A DNA stretch of 64,000 nt from positions 8,288,001-8,352,000 of the forward strand of contig NZ_CP019724.1 of NCBI RefSeq assembly GCF_002005225.1, written 5' to 3'. A program made the translations under genes and the position numbers. The number at the start of each line of letters is the position of its first letter. Within the stretch, counting starts at the first letter, position 1. Positions 34,774-43,764 of this stretch are shown here, in pieces. The DNA is from Streptomyces pactum. Its GTDB lineage: Bacteria > Actinomycetota > Actinomycetes > Streptomycetales > Streptomycetaceae. Below the pieces are notes generated by a model. That model was given only the letters and a program-made list of their open reading frames with translations. It searched no databases and was not told the DNA's origin.

Positions 34774-35595
34774 ATGAAGATTCGTGTTCTGGGTCCACTG
34801 AGTGCCGACGTCAACGGGATGTCGATCGTTCCGACGGCCGGGAAACCGCGCCAGATCCTGGCCCTGCTCGCCCTCTACCCGGGCAGAGTCATGCCCGTGC
34901 CCACGCTGATGGAGGAGATCTGGGGCACCGAACTGCCCCAGAGCGCCCTCACCACGCTGCAGACCTACATACTCCAGCTGCGGCGCCGGCTCGGTACCGC
35001 CATGGGGCCCGGCGCCCCCGGCACCGCCAAGGACGTGCTCGCCACCCGGCACGGCGGCTACCTGCTGCAGATACCGGCCGACGCGGTCGACGTCCACGAG
35101 TACGAGCGCCTCGTCCTCGAGGGCCAGCAGGCCTTCGAGGACGGCGACGACCAGCGGTCCGCCCACGCCTACCGCAAGGCGCTGAGCCTGTGGCAGGGGC
35201 CCGCCCTGGTCGACGTACCCGTCGGCCCGGTCCTGGAGATAGAGGCGATGCGGCTGGAGGAGAGCCGGCTTGTCACGCGGGAGCGCCGCATCGACGCCGA
35301 CCTCAGGATCGGCCGGCACGCCGAGGTCACCGCCGAACTGATGGACCTGACCGCCCGGCACCCCGAGCACGAGGGACTGCACTCGCAGGCCATGGTGGCG
35401 CTGTACCGCTCCGGTCGGCAGGCCGGAGCGCTTGACGTCTACCACCGGCTGCGCCGCCGCCTGGTCGACGAGCTGGGTGTGGAGCCCTCACCGCAGTTGC
35501 AGCGACTGCACCAGGCGATCCTCGCCGTCGACCCTCAGTTGGACCTGGCGTCCGGGCCCCGGCGCAGCTCCACCTTCGACCTGTACGCGGCCTGA
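34774..35595 (+). CDS. SARP-family transcriptional activator (second copy)
   Basis: 273 residues from ATG 34774, with AGGGAGGG upstream. The winged-helix part has IRVLGPLSADVNGMSIVPTA, GKPRQILALLALYPGRVMPV and EEIWGTELPQSALTTLQTYI. The activation domain follows with YRKALSLWQGPALVDVPVGP and HPEHEGLHSQAMVALYRSGR. It is clearly paralogous to the SARP at 30.2 kb. Kinamycin-type clusters carry several SARPs, so duplication is expected. Its promoter region lacks an ARE that I can see, so it may be downstream of the first SARP in the cascade. Confidence 0.93.
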   Translation: MKIRVLGPLSADVNGMSIVPTAGKPRQILALLALYPGRVMPVPTLMEEIWGTELPQSALTTLQTYILQLRRRLGTAMGPGAPGTAKDVLATRHGGYLLQIPADAVDVHEYERLVLEGQQAFEDGDDQRSAHAYRKALSLWQGPALVDVPVGPVLEIEAMRLEESRLVTRERRIDADLRIGRHAEVTAELMDLTARHPEHEGLHSQAMVALYRSGRQAGALDVYHRLRRRLVDELGVEPSPQLQRLHQAILAVDPQLDLASGPRRSSTFDLYAA

Positions 35596-35596
35596 C

Positions 35597-35672
35597 ACCG
35601 CGGCCTGGCACGCGGCCTGGCACCGCGGCCTGGCACCGCGGCCTGGCACCGCGGGCTGGCACCGCGGCCCGG
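35597..35672 (+). repeat. Tandem GCGGCCTGGCACC repeats
   Basis: Five or six imperfect 13-15-base copies follow the SARP stop directly. They separate convergent genes and encode nothing recognisable. Confidence 0.8.
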
Positions 35673-35683
35673 CCCGCCGGCCG

Positions 35684-35908
35684 TCAGCCCGCCGGGCCGA
35701 TGTCCTTCAGCAGGGCGCGCTCCAGCGCGGTCAGGGGCAGGTCGGGGCGCAGGCGTTCGGGATGGCCCGGCGCAGGCGCGTCCACCAGGCGGGTGTCGGC
35801 CCGGGCCGTCTCGCCCGCGAGCTGGACGGCGCCGACAGCGACCAGGCACTGCCAGACGTCGGCCACCAGGGCACGGGTGAACCGCCGCACGCGCCGGGCG
35901 AACGTCAT
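35684..35908 (-). CDS. Small DUF6059-like protein
   Basis: The 74-residue protein is basic at its N-terminus (MTFARRVRRFTRALVAD) and ends with PAPGHPERLRPDLPLTALER and ALLKDIGPAG. The GHPERLRPD-LTALERAL signature is one I associate with small streptomycete proteins near SARP genes (DUF6059 type). ATG 35908 has AAGGAGG five bases upstream, which strongly supports translation. A SARP-type heptamer pair lies about 80 bases upstream at 35991-36008. Function unknown. Confidence 0.65.
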   Translation of the reverse strand: MTFARRVRRFTRALVADVWQCLVAVGAVQLAGETARADTRLVDAPAPGHPERLRPDLPLTALERALLKDIGPAG

Positions 35909-35990
35909 CAGGCCTCCTTCGGACCGCGGATCGGCATCCCGTCCCCCGGCCAGGCTGGGCGGGCTCGCTCGAGAACCGCCCGACGTCCCC

Positions 35991-36008
35991 TCGAGCCCGG
36001 GTCGAGCG
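35991..36008 (+). promoter_or_regulatory. Candidate SARP-binding heptamer repeat
   Basis: TCGAGCC (35991-35997) and TCGAGCG (36002-36008) are 11 bases apart start to start. They lie upstream of the DUF6059-like gene on the minus strand. Confidence 0.6.
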
Positions 36009-36537
36009 GACTGACGGCCGACCCCCGGGGCGCGCGGGGGCCCGGGGGCCTGAGCCGAGCGGACCGGGCGAGCCGGCGGCCGACGCCAGGCGGCCCGCGG
36101 CGAGGCACTGGCGGCGACGCCCGGGGCCCAATACCCACCCGGGGGCTTGAGGGCTTGAGGCTTGAGGGTTTGGGGGCTCGGGGGCTCGGGGGCTCGGGTC
36201 GAGCGGGCCGACGCCGGGACGCGGCCGGGCGGGCGGATCCGGCCGCGCCCCGAGTCGGCACACCGCGCCCCGGACGGGCCAGGACGGGCTGGACCGCGCC
36301 TGGACGGACATGGACGGACCTGGACGGGTCGCTGTCCCGGACCACTGGCGCGGTTCCTCGGCCGCGTCACCGGCCCGGATGGGGCCCGGCGTCCCACGCG
36401 TACCTGCGACCACGGGCTGCCGACCCCTTTGAAAGCAGCGGGTCCCGACGAAGCTGCCCGGCCGGCCTGTGGCGCGGGCGCGCCGGGCCGAGCACGGCTC
36501 CGGCGCGCCGCACCTCCCGCACCGGTTTCGACAACAG

Positions 36538-36731
36538 TGTCCGCCCACCGGGCTGTTCGTCCGTCGTGGTGTCCGCCCACCGGGCTGTTCGTCCGTCGTG
36601 GTGTCCGCCCACCGGGCTGTTCGTCCGTCGTGGTGTCCGGCGCCGGGCTGTTCGTCCGTCGTGGTGTCCGGCGCCGGGCTGTTCGTCCGTCGTGGTGTCC
36701 GGCGCCGGGCTGTTCGTCCGACGTGGTGTCC
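36538..36731 (+). repeat. Six-copy 31/32-base tandem repeat
   Basis: Units contain GGGCTGTTCGTCCGTCGTGG and alternate between two linker forms, CCGCCCACC (three copies, 32 bases) and CCGGCGCC (three copies, 31 bases). Copies abut without unique spacers, so this is a minisatellite, not a CRISPR array. The unit length is not a multiple of three, so it is not coding. Confidence 0.9.
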
Positions 36732-37020
36732 GGCACTGGGCCGTCCGAGCGCCGGAGTCGCGCGCAGTGGTCGTGCGACCGGGCGGCACCCGGGTTCCGC
36801 TCCCGCCCGGCCCCTTCCGGACAGCCGGCCGGGCCCGGGGCGCGCACCCGGGTGAGGGCCTCGCGCCGCCCCCTGGGTCCCGGTGCCGATGCGCGGGCCC
36901 GTGCCGGGCGGTCCGGGCCCGGGCGCGCACGCACGGGTGCGGTGGCGCGTACGCCCGGATCCGCCCCCCGGGTGTCCGGCGCGGCGGCCCGCAGGGTCGG
37001 GCAGGGCGGTCGGGCCCGGG

Positions 37021-37096
37021 TCGAGCCGGCGTCGAGTGCGCTCGCCCTCCGCGCGGGCGCGCCGCACTCCGCTGCGGATTCGAGCGGCGTTCGAGG
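37021..37096 (+). promoter_or_regulatory. Two candidate SARP heptamer pairs before the aromatase/cyclase gene
   Basis: TCGAGCC (37021-37027) with TCGAGTG (37032-37038), and TTCGAGC (37079-37085) with TTCGAGG (37090-37096); each pair is exactly 11 bases apart. They lie 130-200 bases upstream of the start and suit SARP activation of this operon. Confidence 0.65.
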
Positions 37097-37226
37097 AACG
37101 GGCGAGCCGTTCTCCACCGGATCAGGACACCGTCCGTGGTGAGCCTGTACGGGCCGGCGGGCCGCGGCCTCCCATGGCCTGCCGCCCGCCTTCCGGACGA
37201 CGTCTGAGACGAGAGGGGTGTGCTGG

Positions 37227-38205
37227 ATGTATCTCGCGCCCGTGCACCGTATGGCCCAGCACACGGAGGTGGACGCACCGGCCGGGGTGCTCTACGGCCT
37301 GATCGCCGACGCGTTGCGCTGGCCCGTCTTCCTGCCGCCCACCGTCCACGTCGAACAGCTCGAGTTCGACGGCGAGTCGGAACGGCTGCGGATGTGGGTC
37401 ACCGCCAACGGCGAGATCAAGTCCTGGACGACACGGCGCGTCCTCGACCCCGTGGCACACCGCGTCGACTTCCGCCAGGAGGTCCTGCCCCGGCCCGTGA
37501 CCTCCATGGGCGGCAGTTGGACCGTCGAGCCGCGGGGCCCCGAGCGCTCCCTGGTCACCCTCCGCAACGACTTCTCCGTCGACGGCAACGCGCGCACCGA
37601 CGTCGACTGGGTGAAGCGGGCCACCACCGCCAACAGCCACGCCGCCCTCACCAACCTCCGTCGGCTCGCCGAGCGCTGGCGCCGCCTCGACGACCTCGTC
37701 CTGTCCTTCGAGGACACGGCTCTCCTCGACGCGCCCGTCGAGCCGGTCTACGACTTCCTGCACCGGTTCGGCGACCGCCCCGACGCGGTGCCCGGCGCCA
37801 CCGGGATCGACATCACCGAGCGCGGGCCCGGGGTGCAGCTCATGACCGTGGAGCTGGCCGGCCCCGACGGCACGGCGCGGACGACCGAATCGGTCAGGAT
37901 CGGCTTCCCGCACGCCGGACGCATCGTCTACAAGGACATCCGGGACACCGAACAGCCCGCACTGCTGGCGGCGCACACGGGGGAGTGGTCCGGTCGACCC
38001 CAACGCCTGGGGCACGGGCGTCACCGTCACCGCGCGACACCACGCGGTGCTCGACGAGGACGGCGTACGCGAGCGGTACGGCGACGGCGCGGACGCGGTG
38101 CGGCTCGCGCGGCAGGCGCTGCGCTCGCGGCTCGTGCGGGAGAGCGGCCTCGCGCTGCGGCTGGCCGGGGAGCACGTCGCCGGCGCACCGGCCCGCGGAG
38201 CCTGA
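37227..38205 (+). pseudogene. Aromatase/cyclase (two START-like domains) with a frameshift
   Basis: The first 254 residues are a good type II PKS aromatase/cyclase: HTEVDAPAGVLYGLIADALR, WPVFLPPTVHVEQLEFDG and FRQEVLPRPVTSMGGSW, then a second domain with APVEPVYDFLHRFGDRPDAV. At 37990-37991 one extra C shifts the frame after HTGEW. Ignoring it restores a normal C-terminus (SVDPNAWGTGVTVTARHHAV and onward) ending at TGA 38203-38205. ATG 37227 has AGAGG upstream. The gene is a paralogue of the intact aromatase at 46.4 kb and is damaged, unless this is a sequencing error. Confidence 0.8.
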
Positions 38206-38298
38206 GCCGCGCCGCCGCCCGGCCGCCCGAAACCCCGTGCCCATGTGCCGAACGCGCCCGTCCGCGCCCGCCGGACGGGCTGAAGCCGGAGGTCCCAC

Positions 38299-40112
38299 GT
38301 GAACCACAGCCTGACCGCGGGTGCCGGCACGTCCGGGGCCGCAAAAACGCCCGCGCCCCCCGCGCCCTCCAGGTGTCCGGTGACGGGTCCGCACGCGCCC
38401 AGTACGTCGAGGACCTGCTCGGTGACCCCTTCGCCGCCGGCAACCCGCACGGCCAGCAGGCGCTGCTCGCCGCCGACGAACGGCGCGAGGCCCCCGCGGC
38501 CACCGAGGAACTGCTCCATCGCTTCGGCCTCGCCGCCGAGTTCGTGCCGAAGGCCCTGGGCGGCCGCCTCACCGGCGTCGAAGGGCTCGCCCAGGTGCTG
38601 CGGCCGGTCTTCCGGCGGGACGTGGCGCTCGGCTTCGGCGCCGGGATGACCGCCCTGTTCGCCGCGTCCGCGGTGTGGACCGCCGGCGACGAACGGCAGC
38701 GCCAGGACACCGCGCGGCGGCTGCTCGGCGGCGGCCGCCTCACCATCCTGCACCGCGAGTTCGCGCACGCCAACGCGATCCTGCGCGGCGAGTACACCGC
38801 GCGCCCGCACCCGGCGGCGGCTATGTGGTGGACGGCCGCAAGGAAGTCGTCATCAACGCCGACCGCGCCGACACCTTCGTCTCCTACGTCCGCACCGCGC
38901 CCGGCGACGGCCCGGAACAGCCACTCCGTGTTCCTGCTCGAGACCGGCCGGCTCCCCGCGCACGCCGTGCACCGGCTGCCCCGCGCCCGCACCCACGGCA
39001 TGCGCGGCGCCCACTACGCCGGACTCGAACTCGCGCACTGCCCCGTGCCCGCCGACGCCCTCGTCGGACAGGTGGGCCAGGGCGTCTCCCTGGCCCTGCG
39101 CACCTTCCAGGTCAGCCGGGCGCTGGTGTCCGGCGGCGCCCTGGTCGGCGGGATGGACAGCGCACTGCGCTACGCCGTCCGGGCCGTCGGCGAGTCCCGC
39201 CGCGGCCTGGAACCGCACGGCCGCCGCGGCCGGGTGCTCGCCGGGGTCTTCGCCGACCTGCTCGCCTGCGACAGCCTGGCCGTCGCCGGGCTGCGGCTGC
39301 TCGACCTGGCGCCCGAGCACGCCCTGGTCCCCTCCGCGGCCGTCAAGTACGCCGTGTCCGCGCTGCTCCACGAGGACCTCGACGAACTCGCCGCGGTGCT
39401 CGGCGCCCGCGGCTACGACCGCGGCCCCACCTACGGCGGCTTCCAGAAGCTGGTGCGCGACCTGCCGGTGGCCGGGCTCGGACACGCCGGCACCGCCGAC
39501 ACCCAGGCCGTCCTCGTCCCCCACCTGCGCACCCTCGCCCACGCCACCTGGCGCGGCGAGGCCGGACACGAAGCGCCCGCCGCGCTCTTCACCCCCGGCG
39601 CCGGGGACACCGCCCTCGACTTCCGGCGGCTGGACGCCGAGCCCCGCGACCCGCACCACGGCTGCGACGGACTGCTCGCCGCGCTGCTCGGCGCCGCCGC
39701 CCGGCTCGACGGCAAGCGCGAACGCGGCCCCAGGTGGGCGGCGCTCGCCGACCTCGCCCGTGCCTTCGCCGCCGAGGTGCGCCGGCTCGCCGAGCGGTGC
39801 GCCACGCTCCTGGGGCGCCCGGCCGCCGGGGCGCTCGCCCCGGCCGCCTACGTCCTCGTCGACCGCTACTGCCTGCTGATCGCCGCCGCCTCCTGCCTCG
39901 CCGTCTGCGAGAACGCCGATCCCGGCGCTGTGGACGGGGGCCTGCTCGCCGAACCCGACTGGGCGCTGCTCGCCCTGACCCGGTTCGGCCGCCGGCTCGG
40001 CCTGGAGGTCCCCGGCCTGCCCGACGGCCTCACGCGGGACCTCGCGGCCCGGCTCGTGGACCGCTACCGCAGCGGACGGAGCTTCGACCTCTACGGGATG
40101 CGGCTCGCGTGA
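38299..40112 (+). pseudogene. Acyl-CoA dehydrogenase-like protein with three apparent frameshifts
   Basis: About 600 residues of acyl-CoA dehydrogenase type: ELLHRFGLAAEFVPKALGGR, VALGFGAGMTALFAASAVW, GRLTILHREFAHANAIL and ALRTFQVSRALVSGGALVGG. Starting from GTG 38299 (GGAGG upstream), the reading frame must change near 38340-38375, again near 38812 (one base missing) and back near 38921 (one extra C). Between the last two, the alternative phase gives GGGYVVDGRKEVVINADRAD, a proper family segment. A shorter in-frame start at GTG 38373 would avoid the first change. The role in angucycline tailoring is unknown, perhaps desaturation. Confidence 0.75.
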
Positions 40113-40211
40113 GCCGCGGCCCCGGCAGAAACGGTTCGGCCCGGCCGGGGGCGGACCGGCCGTCCAGGGGACACGGCCCGGACCGCAGGACGACGCAAGG
40201 AGGCGAACGCC

Positions 40212-41402
40212 ATGCACCACAGTGAGCCCGCACCCGCACCCGCACCCGCACCCGCACCCGAGCCCGCGCCCGCGCCCGCACCCGCACCCGCACCCGCACC
40301 CGAGCCCGCACCCGAGCCCGAGCCCGCACCCGCACCCGAGCCCGCACCCGAGCCCGCACCCGTGCCCGCACCCGTGCCCGCACCCGTGCCCGCGCCCGAG
40401 CCCGTGCCCGAGCCCGTGCCCGTGCCCGCGCCCGAGCCCGCACCCGAGCCCGTGCCCGTACCCGTGCGCAAGGGCGGCGGCCGCGTCACGGACGACATCG
40501 ACGCCCGCGACGCCGTCGGTGTCCTCGACACCCTGCGGCGCCTGGGCGCCCTGGGCGCCCTCGCCGTCACGCACGGCTCCGCCGTCCCGCCGCCCGTGCA
40601 CATTCCGCGTCCGGACAGCTCGTGGCTGCGGGTCCGCGAGGACCTCGCGGACCGCGGCGTCACGGTGGCGTACGCGACCTGGACCGAGTGGTTCCCCGCG
40701 GTGCTCACCACGCCGCGCCTCAAGCCCCTGCTCGGCGGGGACTGGAACCGCTACGCCGGGACCCACGACCCCGCCGTCCGCTGCCGGTTCGCCGCGTCCC
40801 GGCTGCTCGTCAAGTACACCGCGGCGGCCGCGCTCGGCATCGGGCCGGAGGACATCGACATCGCCTACCGGCTCGGTGGCCGCCCCTACCTGCGCGGCCT
40901 CGACCAGATCGAGGTGGGCCTGACGCACACCGGTGAGCTGATGGCCGTGGGGATCAGCCGGGTGGGCCGCATCGGCCTGGACGCCGAGTGCGCGGACCGG
41001 CGCTTCGACCTGGGCCTGATGCGCAACCGGATGTGCACCCCGGCCGAGGCCGCCGAACTGGACGCGCTGTCCCCGGACCAGCAGGCGGCGTGCGTGCTGC
41101 GGCTGTGGACGCTGAAGGAGGCGTACACCAAGGCGCTCGGGCAGGGCATGCGGCTCGCCTTCACCGAGTTCGGCTTCGGCCTCGCTCTCGGCGGCCTGCG
41201 CACCCCCGACGGCGCCGCCGCCCTCGGCGAGGAGTGGGCGTTCGCCACGCACCCGGTGCTCGGCCGCTACCTGGTCAGCGCGGCGTGCCACGACGCCGGA
41301 CTCGACCCGGCCGGGGACACCTCGGTCGGCACCATGCTGGACCGGCGGCTGCTCACGGCGATGACCCCGCCCGCGGACCAGGACCCGGCCGTCGACATCT
41401 GA
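40212..41402 (+). CDS. 4'-phosphopantetheinyl transferase, Sfp type, with Ala/Pro/Glu repeat N-terminus
   Basis: Residues from about 90 on form a Sfp-type transferase: RFAASRLLVKYTAAAALGIG, the Mg-binding VGRIGLDAECADR, and LWTLKEAYTKALGQGMRLAF. It would attach phosphopantetheine to the ACP at 45.3 kb. The first 85 or so residues are almost pure Ala-Pro and Glu-Pro dipeptides encoded by about forty hexanucleotide repeats. Start ATG 40212 has GGAGG upstream; a GTG near 40463, just after the repeat, would give a protein of normal size. Whether the tail is translated is uncertain, but the frame stays open throughout. Confidence 0.9.
   Translation: MHHSEPAPAPAPAPAPEPAPAPAPAPAPAPEPAPEPEPAPAPEPAPEPAPVPAPVPAPVPAPEPVPEPVPVPAPEPAPEPVPVPVRKGGGRVTDDIDARDAVGVLDTLRRLGALGALAVTHGSAVPPPVHIPRPDSSWLRVREDLADRGVTVAYATWTEWFPAVLTTPRLKPLLGGDWNRYAGTHDPAVRCRFAASRLLVKYTAAAALGIGPEDIDIAYRLGGRPYLRGLDQIEVGLTHTGELMAVGISRVGRIGLDAECADRRFDLGLMRNRMCTPAEAAELDALSPDQQAACVLRLWTLKEAYTKALGQGMRLAFTEFGFGLALGGLRTPDGAAALGEEWAFATHPVLGRYLVSAACHDAGLDPAGDTSVGTMLDRRLLTAMTPPADQDPAVDI
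40222..40470 (+). repeat. Hexanucleotide array (CCCGCA/CCCGAG) in the PPTase gene
   Basis: Roughly forty six-base units CCCGCA, CCCGAG, CCCGCG and CCCGTG. The period keeps the PPTase frame, encoding (Ala/Glu/Val)-Pro repeats. Confidence 0.95.
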
Positions 41403-41584
41403 GCACCTCCGGCCCCGAGCACCTCCCGCCCCGAGCACCTCCCGCCCCCGCGCGCTCCGGCCCCGCGCGCTCCGGCCCCGCGCGCTCCGGGCCCGAGCAC
41501 CTCCGGGTCCCGCTCGCGCTCGGTCCCGCTTGCGCTCGGTCCTGCTCGTGTCCGGTCCCGCTGGTGTCCGGTCCCGGCTGGTGT
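41403..41584. repeat. Short tandem repeats between convergent genes
   Basis: Copies of GAGCACCTCC(C/G)GCCCC, then CGCGCTCCGGCCC, then CGGTCCCGCTTGCGCT-like units, fill the gap. No gene or clear hairpin. Confidence 0.7.
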
Positions 41585-42052
41585 TCAGCCCCGCTTCGGG
41601 GGCTCTCCCTCGGTGAACAGGACCCGGAACGCCAGCTCGCCCATCCGCCACCCGGCGGCTGTCCTGCGGGCCTCGCCGGAGGCGAGCGTGCCCGCGCGGA
41701 ACAGCGGCGGCCGGTCCCCGCCGGGATGGTGGACGTGCGTGGTCAGCACGTTGGCGCGGAACACGGCCCGGTCCCCCGTGACGGTCACCACCGCCGGCGA
41801 GCCCAGGTGCTGGGTGCACGCGAACGCCGCCAGCGAGGCACGGTGCCACTCGGCGAGCCCGGCGCGCCCCTGGTGACGGCTCACCGGGAAGGTGACGACC
41901 GCGTCCTCGGTGAACAGGCTCCGGGCCCATGCGTCATCGGGCTCCTCGTCGTCGAGCGTGACCAGATAGCGGCCCAGGAGTTCCGCGACCAGGGCGGCGT
42001 CGGCGGAATCGGTGACCGGGGCCGAAACGGCGGGCAAAGGGTTGGAAGTCAC
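41585..42052 (-). CDS. SnoaL-like polyketide-cyclase-fold protein
   Basis: About 155 residues from GTG 42052. The middle shows the SnoaL/NTF2-like pattern ALVAELLGRYLVTLDDEEPD, DAWARSLFTEDAVVTFPVSR and HQGRAGLAEWHRASL, with the family's strands after (GWRMGELAFRVLF). Such proteins act as cyclases, isomerases or accessory hydroxylases in aromatic polyketide clusters. It is convergent with the PPTase gene and divergent from the first FAD monooxygenase. The start is not secured by a good ribosome site. Its step in this pathway is not known to me. Confidence 0.78.
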   Translation of the reverse strand: MTSNPLPAVSAPVTDSADAALVAELLGRYLVTLDDEEPDDAWARSLFTEDAVVTFPVSRHQGRAGLAEWHRASLAAFACTQHLGSPAVVTVTGDRAVFRANVLTTHVHHPGGDRPPLFRAGTLASGEARRTAAGWRMGELAFRVLFTEGEPPKRG

Positions 42053-42217
42053 CGCCCGAGCATGGCGCCGACCGCCTCCCCGAGACCAGATTCCTGCCAG
42101 AGATCTGACATTACCGGCAGAGTTCTGTAGTGGATTGCGCAAAGCCTGTACCGCACTCGCTTTACCGTTTCTCCGTGGTCCGGCGATACTCATCAAACAC
42201 CAGTCGGAAGAGGGCAG

Positions 42218-43705
42218 ATGGATACCTTTGACGCGGACGTGATCATAGTAGGAGCAGGGCCCACCGGACTCATGCTCGCGGGCGAGTTGAGTCTCAACGG
42301 AGTCTCCGCCCTGGTCGTGGAACGGCTTGCCGAACCCATCAGGGAATCTCGCGCCCTCGGCTTCTCCGCGCGCACGATCGAGGAATTCGCGCAGCGCGGA
42401 CTTATTTCCCGGCTCGGTGACGTCGACGTCATTCCGTTCGGTCATTTCGGCGGTGTGCCGCTCGACTACCGGGTCCTTCCCAATGGTTCGTACGGCGCCC
42501 GCGGCATCCCCCAGTCGCGGACCGAGGCCATGCTCGCCGGCTGGATCGCGGAGCACGGCGTCGAGGTGCGCCGCGGCGTCGAGGTCACCGGCGTCGAGCA
42601 GGACGACGACGGGGCCGGCGTCCGCACAGCCACCGCGGACGGCACCCGCACCCTCCGTGCCCGCCACGTCGTGGGCTGCGACGGCGCCCGCAGCGTCGTC
42701 CGCACCAGCGCCGGGATCGACTTCCCCGGCACCGCGCCCACCGTCGAACTGCGCTTCGCCGACGTCACCGGCGTGCAACTGCGCCCCCGCTTCAGCGGCG
42801 AGCCGGTGCCCGGCGGCATGGTCATGGTGCTGCCGCTCGGCCCGGACCGCAGCCGCGTCATCTACTACGACCGCGCGCAGCCGATGCGCACCAGCCCGGA
42901 CCCGATCACCTTCGAGGAGGTCGCCGAGGCGTTCCAGCGGCTGTCCGGCGAGGACATCAGCGGTGCCACACCGCTGTGGGTCTCCTCCACCACCGACGTC
43001 AGCCGCCAGGCCGCCCAGTACCGCAAGGGCCGCGTCTTCGTCGCCGGCGACGCCGCCCACATCCACCTGCCGATCGGCGCCCAGGGCATGAGCGCCGGCA
43101 TCCAGGACGCCGTCAACCTCGGCTGGAAGCTCGCCCTCGACATCAAGGGCCAAGCCCCCCAGGGGCTGCTCGACACCTACCACGCCGAGCGTCACCCGGT
43201 CGGCGCCCGCATCCTCGCCAACACCCTCGCCCAGCGCACCCTCTACCTCGGCGGTGACGAAACCGGGCCGCTGCGCCAGGTGTTCACCGAGCTGGTGCGG
43301 CACGAGGAGGTGCAGCGCCACCTGGTGGGCATGGTCACCGGGCTCGACATCCGCCACGACGTCGGCTGCGAGGGCCACCCGCTGCTCGGCCGCCGCCTGG
43401 AGGACAAGCAGGTCACCCGCGACGGCGTGAAGCAGAGCGTCTTGAGCCTCCTGGAGCCGGGACGCGGCCTGCTGCTCGACCTCGCCGGCAGCGCCGAGCT
43501 GCGCGCCGCGGGCCGGGGCTGGTCCGACCGGGTCGACACCGTCACCGTGCAGGGCACCGACGGCGGCTGGGGCCTGGGCGGCATCCTCGTCCGCCCCGAC
43601 GGCTACGTCGCCTGGGCGGGCGCCCCGGGGGACGGCCCCGCCGCCGGCGCCACGGGCATGCCGCTCACCGACGCGCTCGCCCGCTGGTTCGGCCCCGCCC
43701 GCTGA
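42218..43705 (+). CDS. FAD-dependent aromatic polyketide monooxygenase (AlpK-position)
   Basis: 495 residues of the PgaE/RdmE/JadH-type class. The dinucleotide motif is VIIVGAGPTGLMLAGELS, the DG motif is VVGCDGARSVVR and the FAD-ribityl motif is VFVAGDAAHIHLPIGAQG. The C-terminal thioredoxin-like segment ends near VRPDGYVAWAG. These enzymes hydroxylate angucyclinone rings with NAD(P)H and O2. It stands directly before the AlpJ/JadG-type ring-cleavage oxygenase, the place AlpK holds in kinamycin clusters as I remember them, and AlpK/AlpJ act together in B-ring contraction. Assignment to that role is by synteny. Confidence 0.9.
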   Translation: MDTFDADVIIVGAGPTGLMLAGELSLNGVSALVVERLAEPIRESRALGFSARTIEEFAQRGLISRLGDVDVIPFGHFGGVPLDYRVLPNGSYGARGIPQSRTEAMLAGWIAEHGVEVRRGVEVTGVEQDDDGAGVRTATADGTRTLRARHVVGCDGARSVVRTSAGIDFPGTAPTVELRFADVTGVQLRPRFSGEPVPGGMVMVLPLGPDRSRVIYYDRAQPMRTSPDPITFEEVAEAFQRLSGEDISGATPLWVSSTTDVSRQAAQYRKGRVFVAGDAAHIHLPIGAQGMSAGIQDAVNLGWKLALDIKGQAPQGLLDTYHAERHPVGARILANTLAQRTLYLGGDETGPLRQVFTELVRHEEVQRHLVGMVTGLDIRHDVGCEGHPLLGRRLEDKQVTRDGVKQSVLSLLEPGRGLLLDLAGSAELRAAGRGWSDRVDTVTVQGTDGGWGLGGILVRPDGYVAWAGAPGDGPAAGATGMPLTDALARWFGPAR

Positions 43706-43764
43706 CCAAGGGCCCGGCCCGGCCGCACGCCCACCACCGAGGACTTCGAGGAAGCGAGAAGACC

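Larger units (their letters stand above)
35909..37226. other. 1.3-kb gene-free promoter and repeat region
   Basis: No gene is supported here despite long open frames, which arise from GC bias and repeats. It holds the regulatory sites at 35991 and 37021-37096, 9-base GGGGGCTCG repeats near 36170-36205, and the 31/32-base array at 36538-36731. It separates the divergent DUF6059-like and aromatase/cyclase genes. Confidence 0.6.

Noticed and set aside
36538..36731. Possible CRISPR array
   Set aside because: The 31/32-base units abut one another with no unique spacers and no cas genes are near; it is a minisatellite.
37218..40112. Single 964-residue aromatase-dehydrogenase fusion
   Set aside because: The join exists only because of the extra C near 37990; without it the aromatase ends normally at 38205 and the second gene has its own ribosome site.
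38853..41930. Long minus-strand open frame of about 1,000 codons
   Set aside because: It lies opposite the dehydrogenase-like and PPTase genes and contains Gly/His repeats that mirror the hexanucleotide array; no domain.
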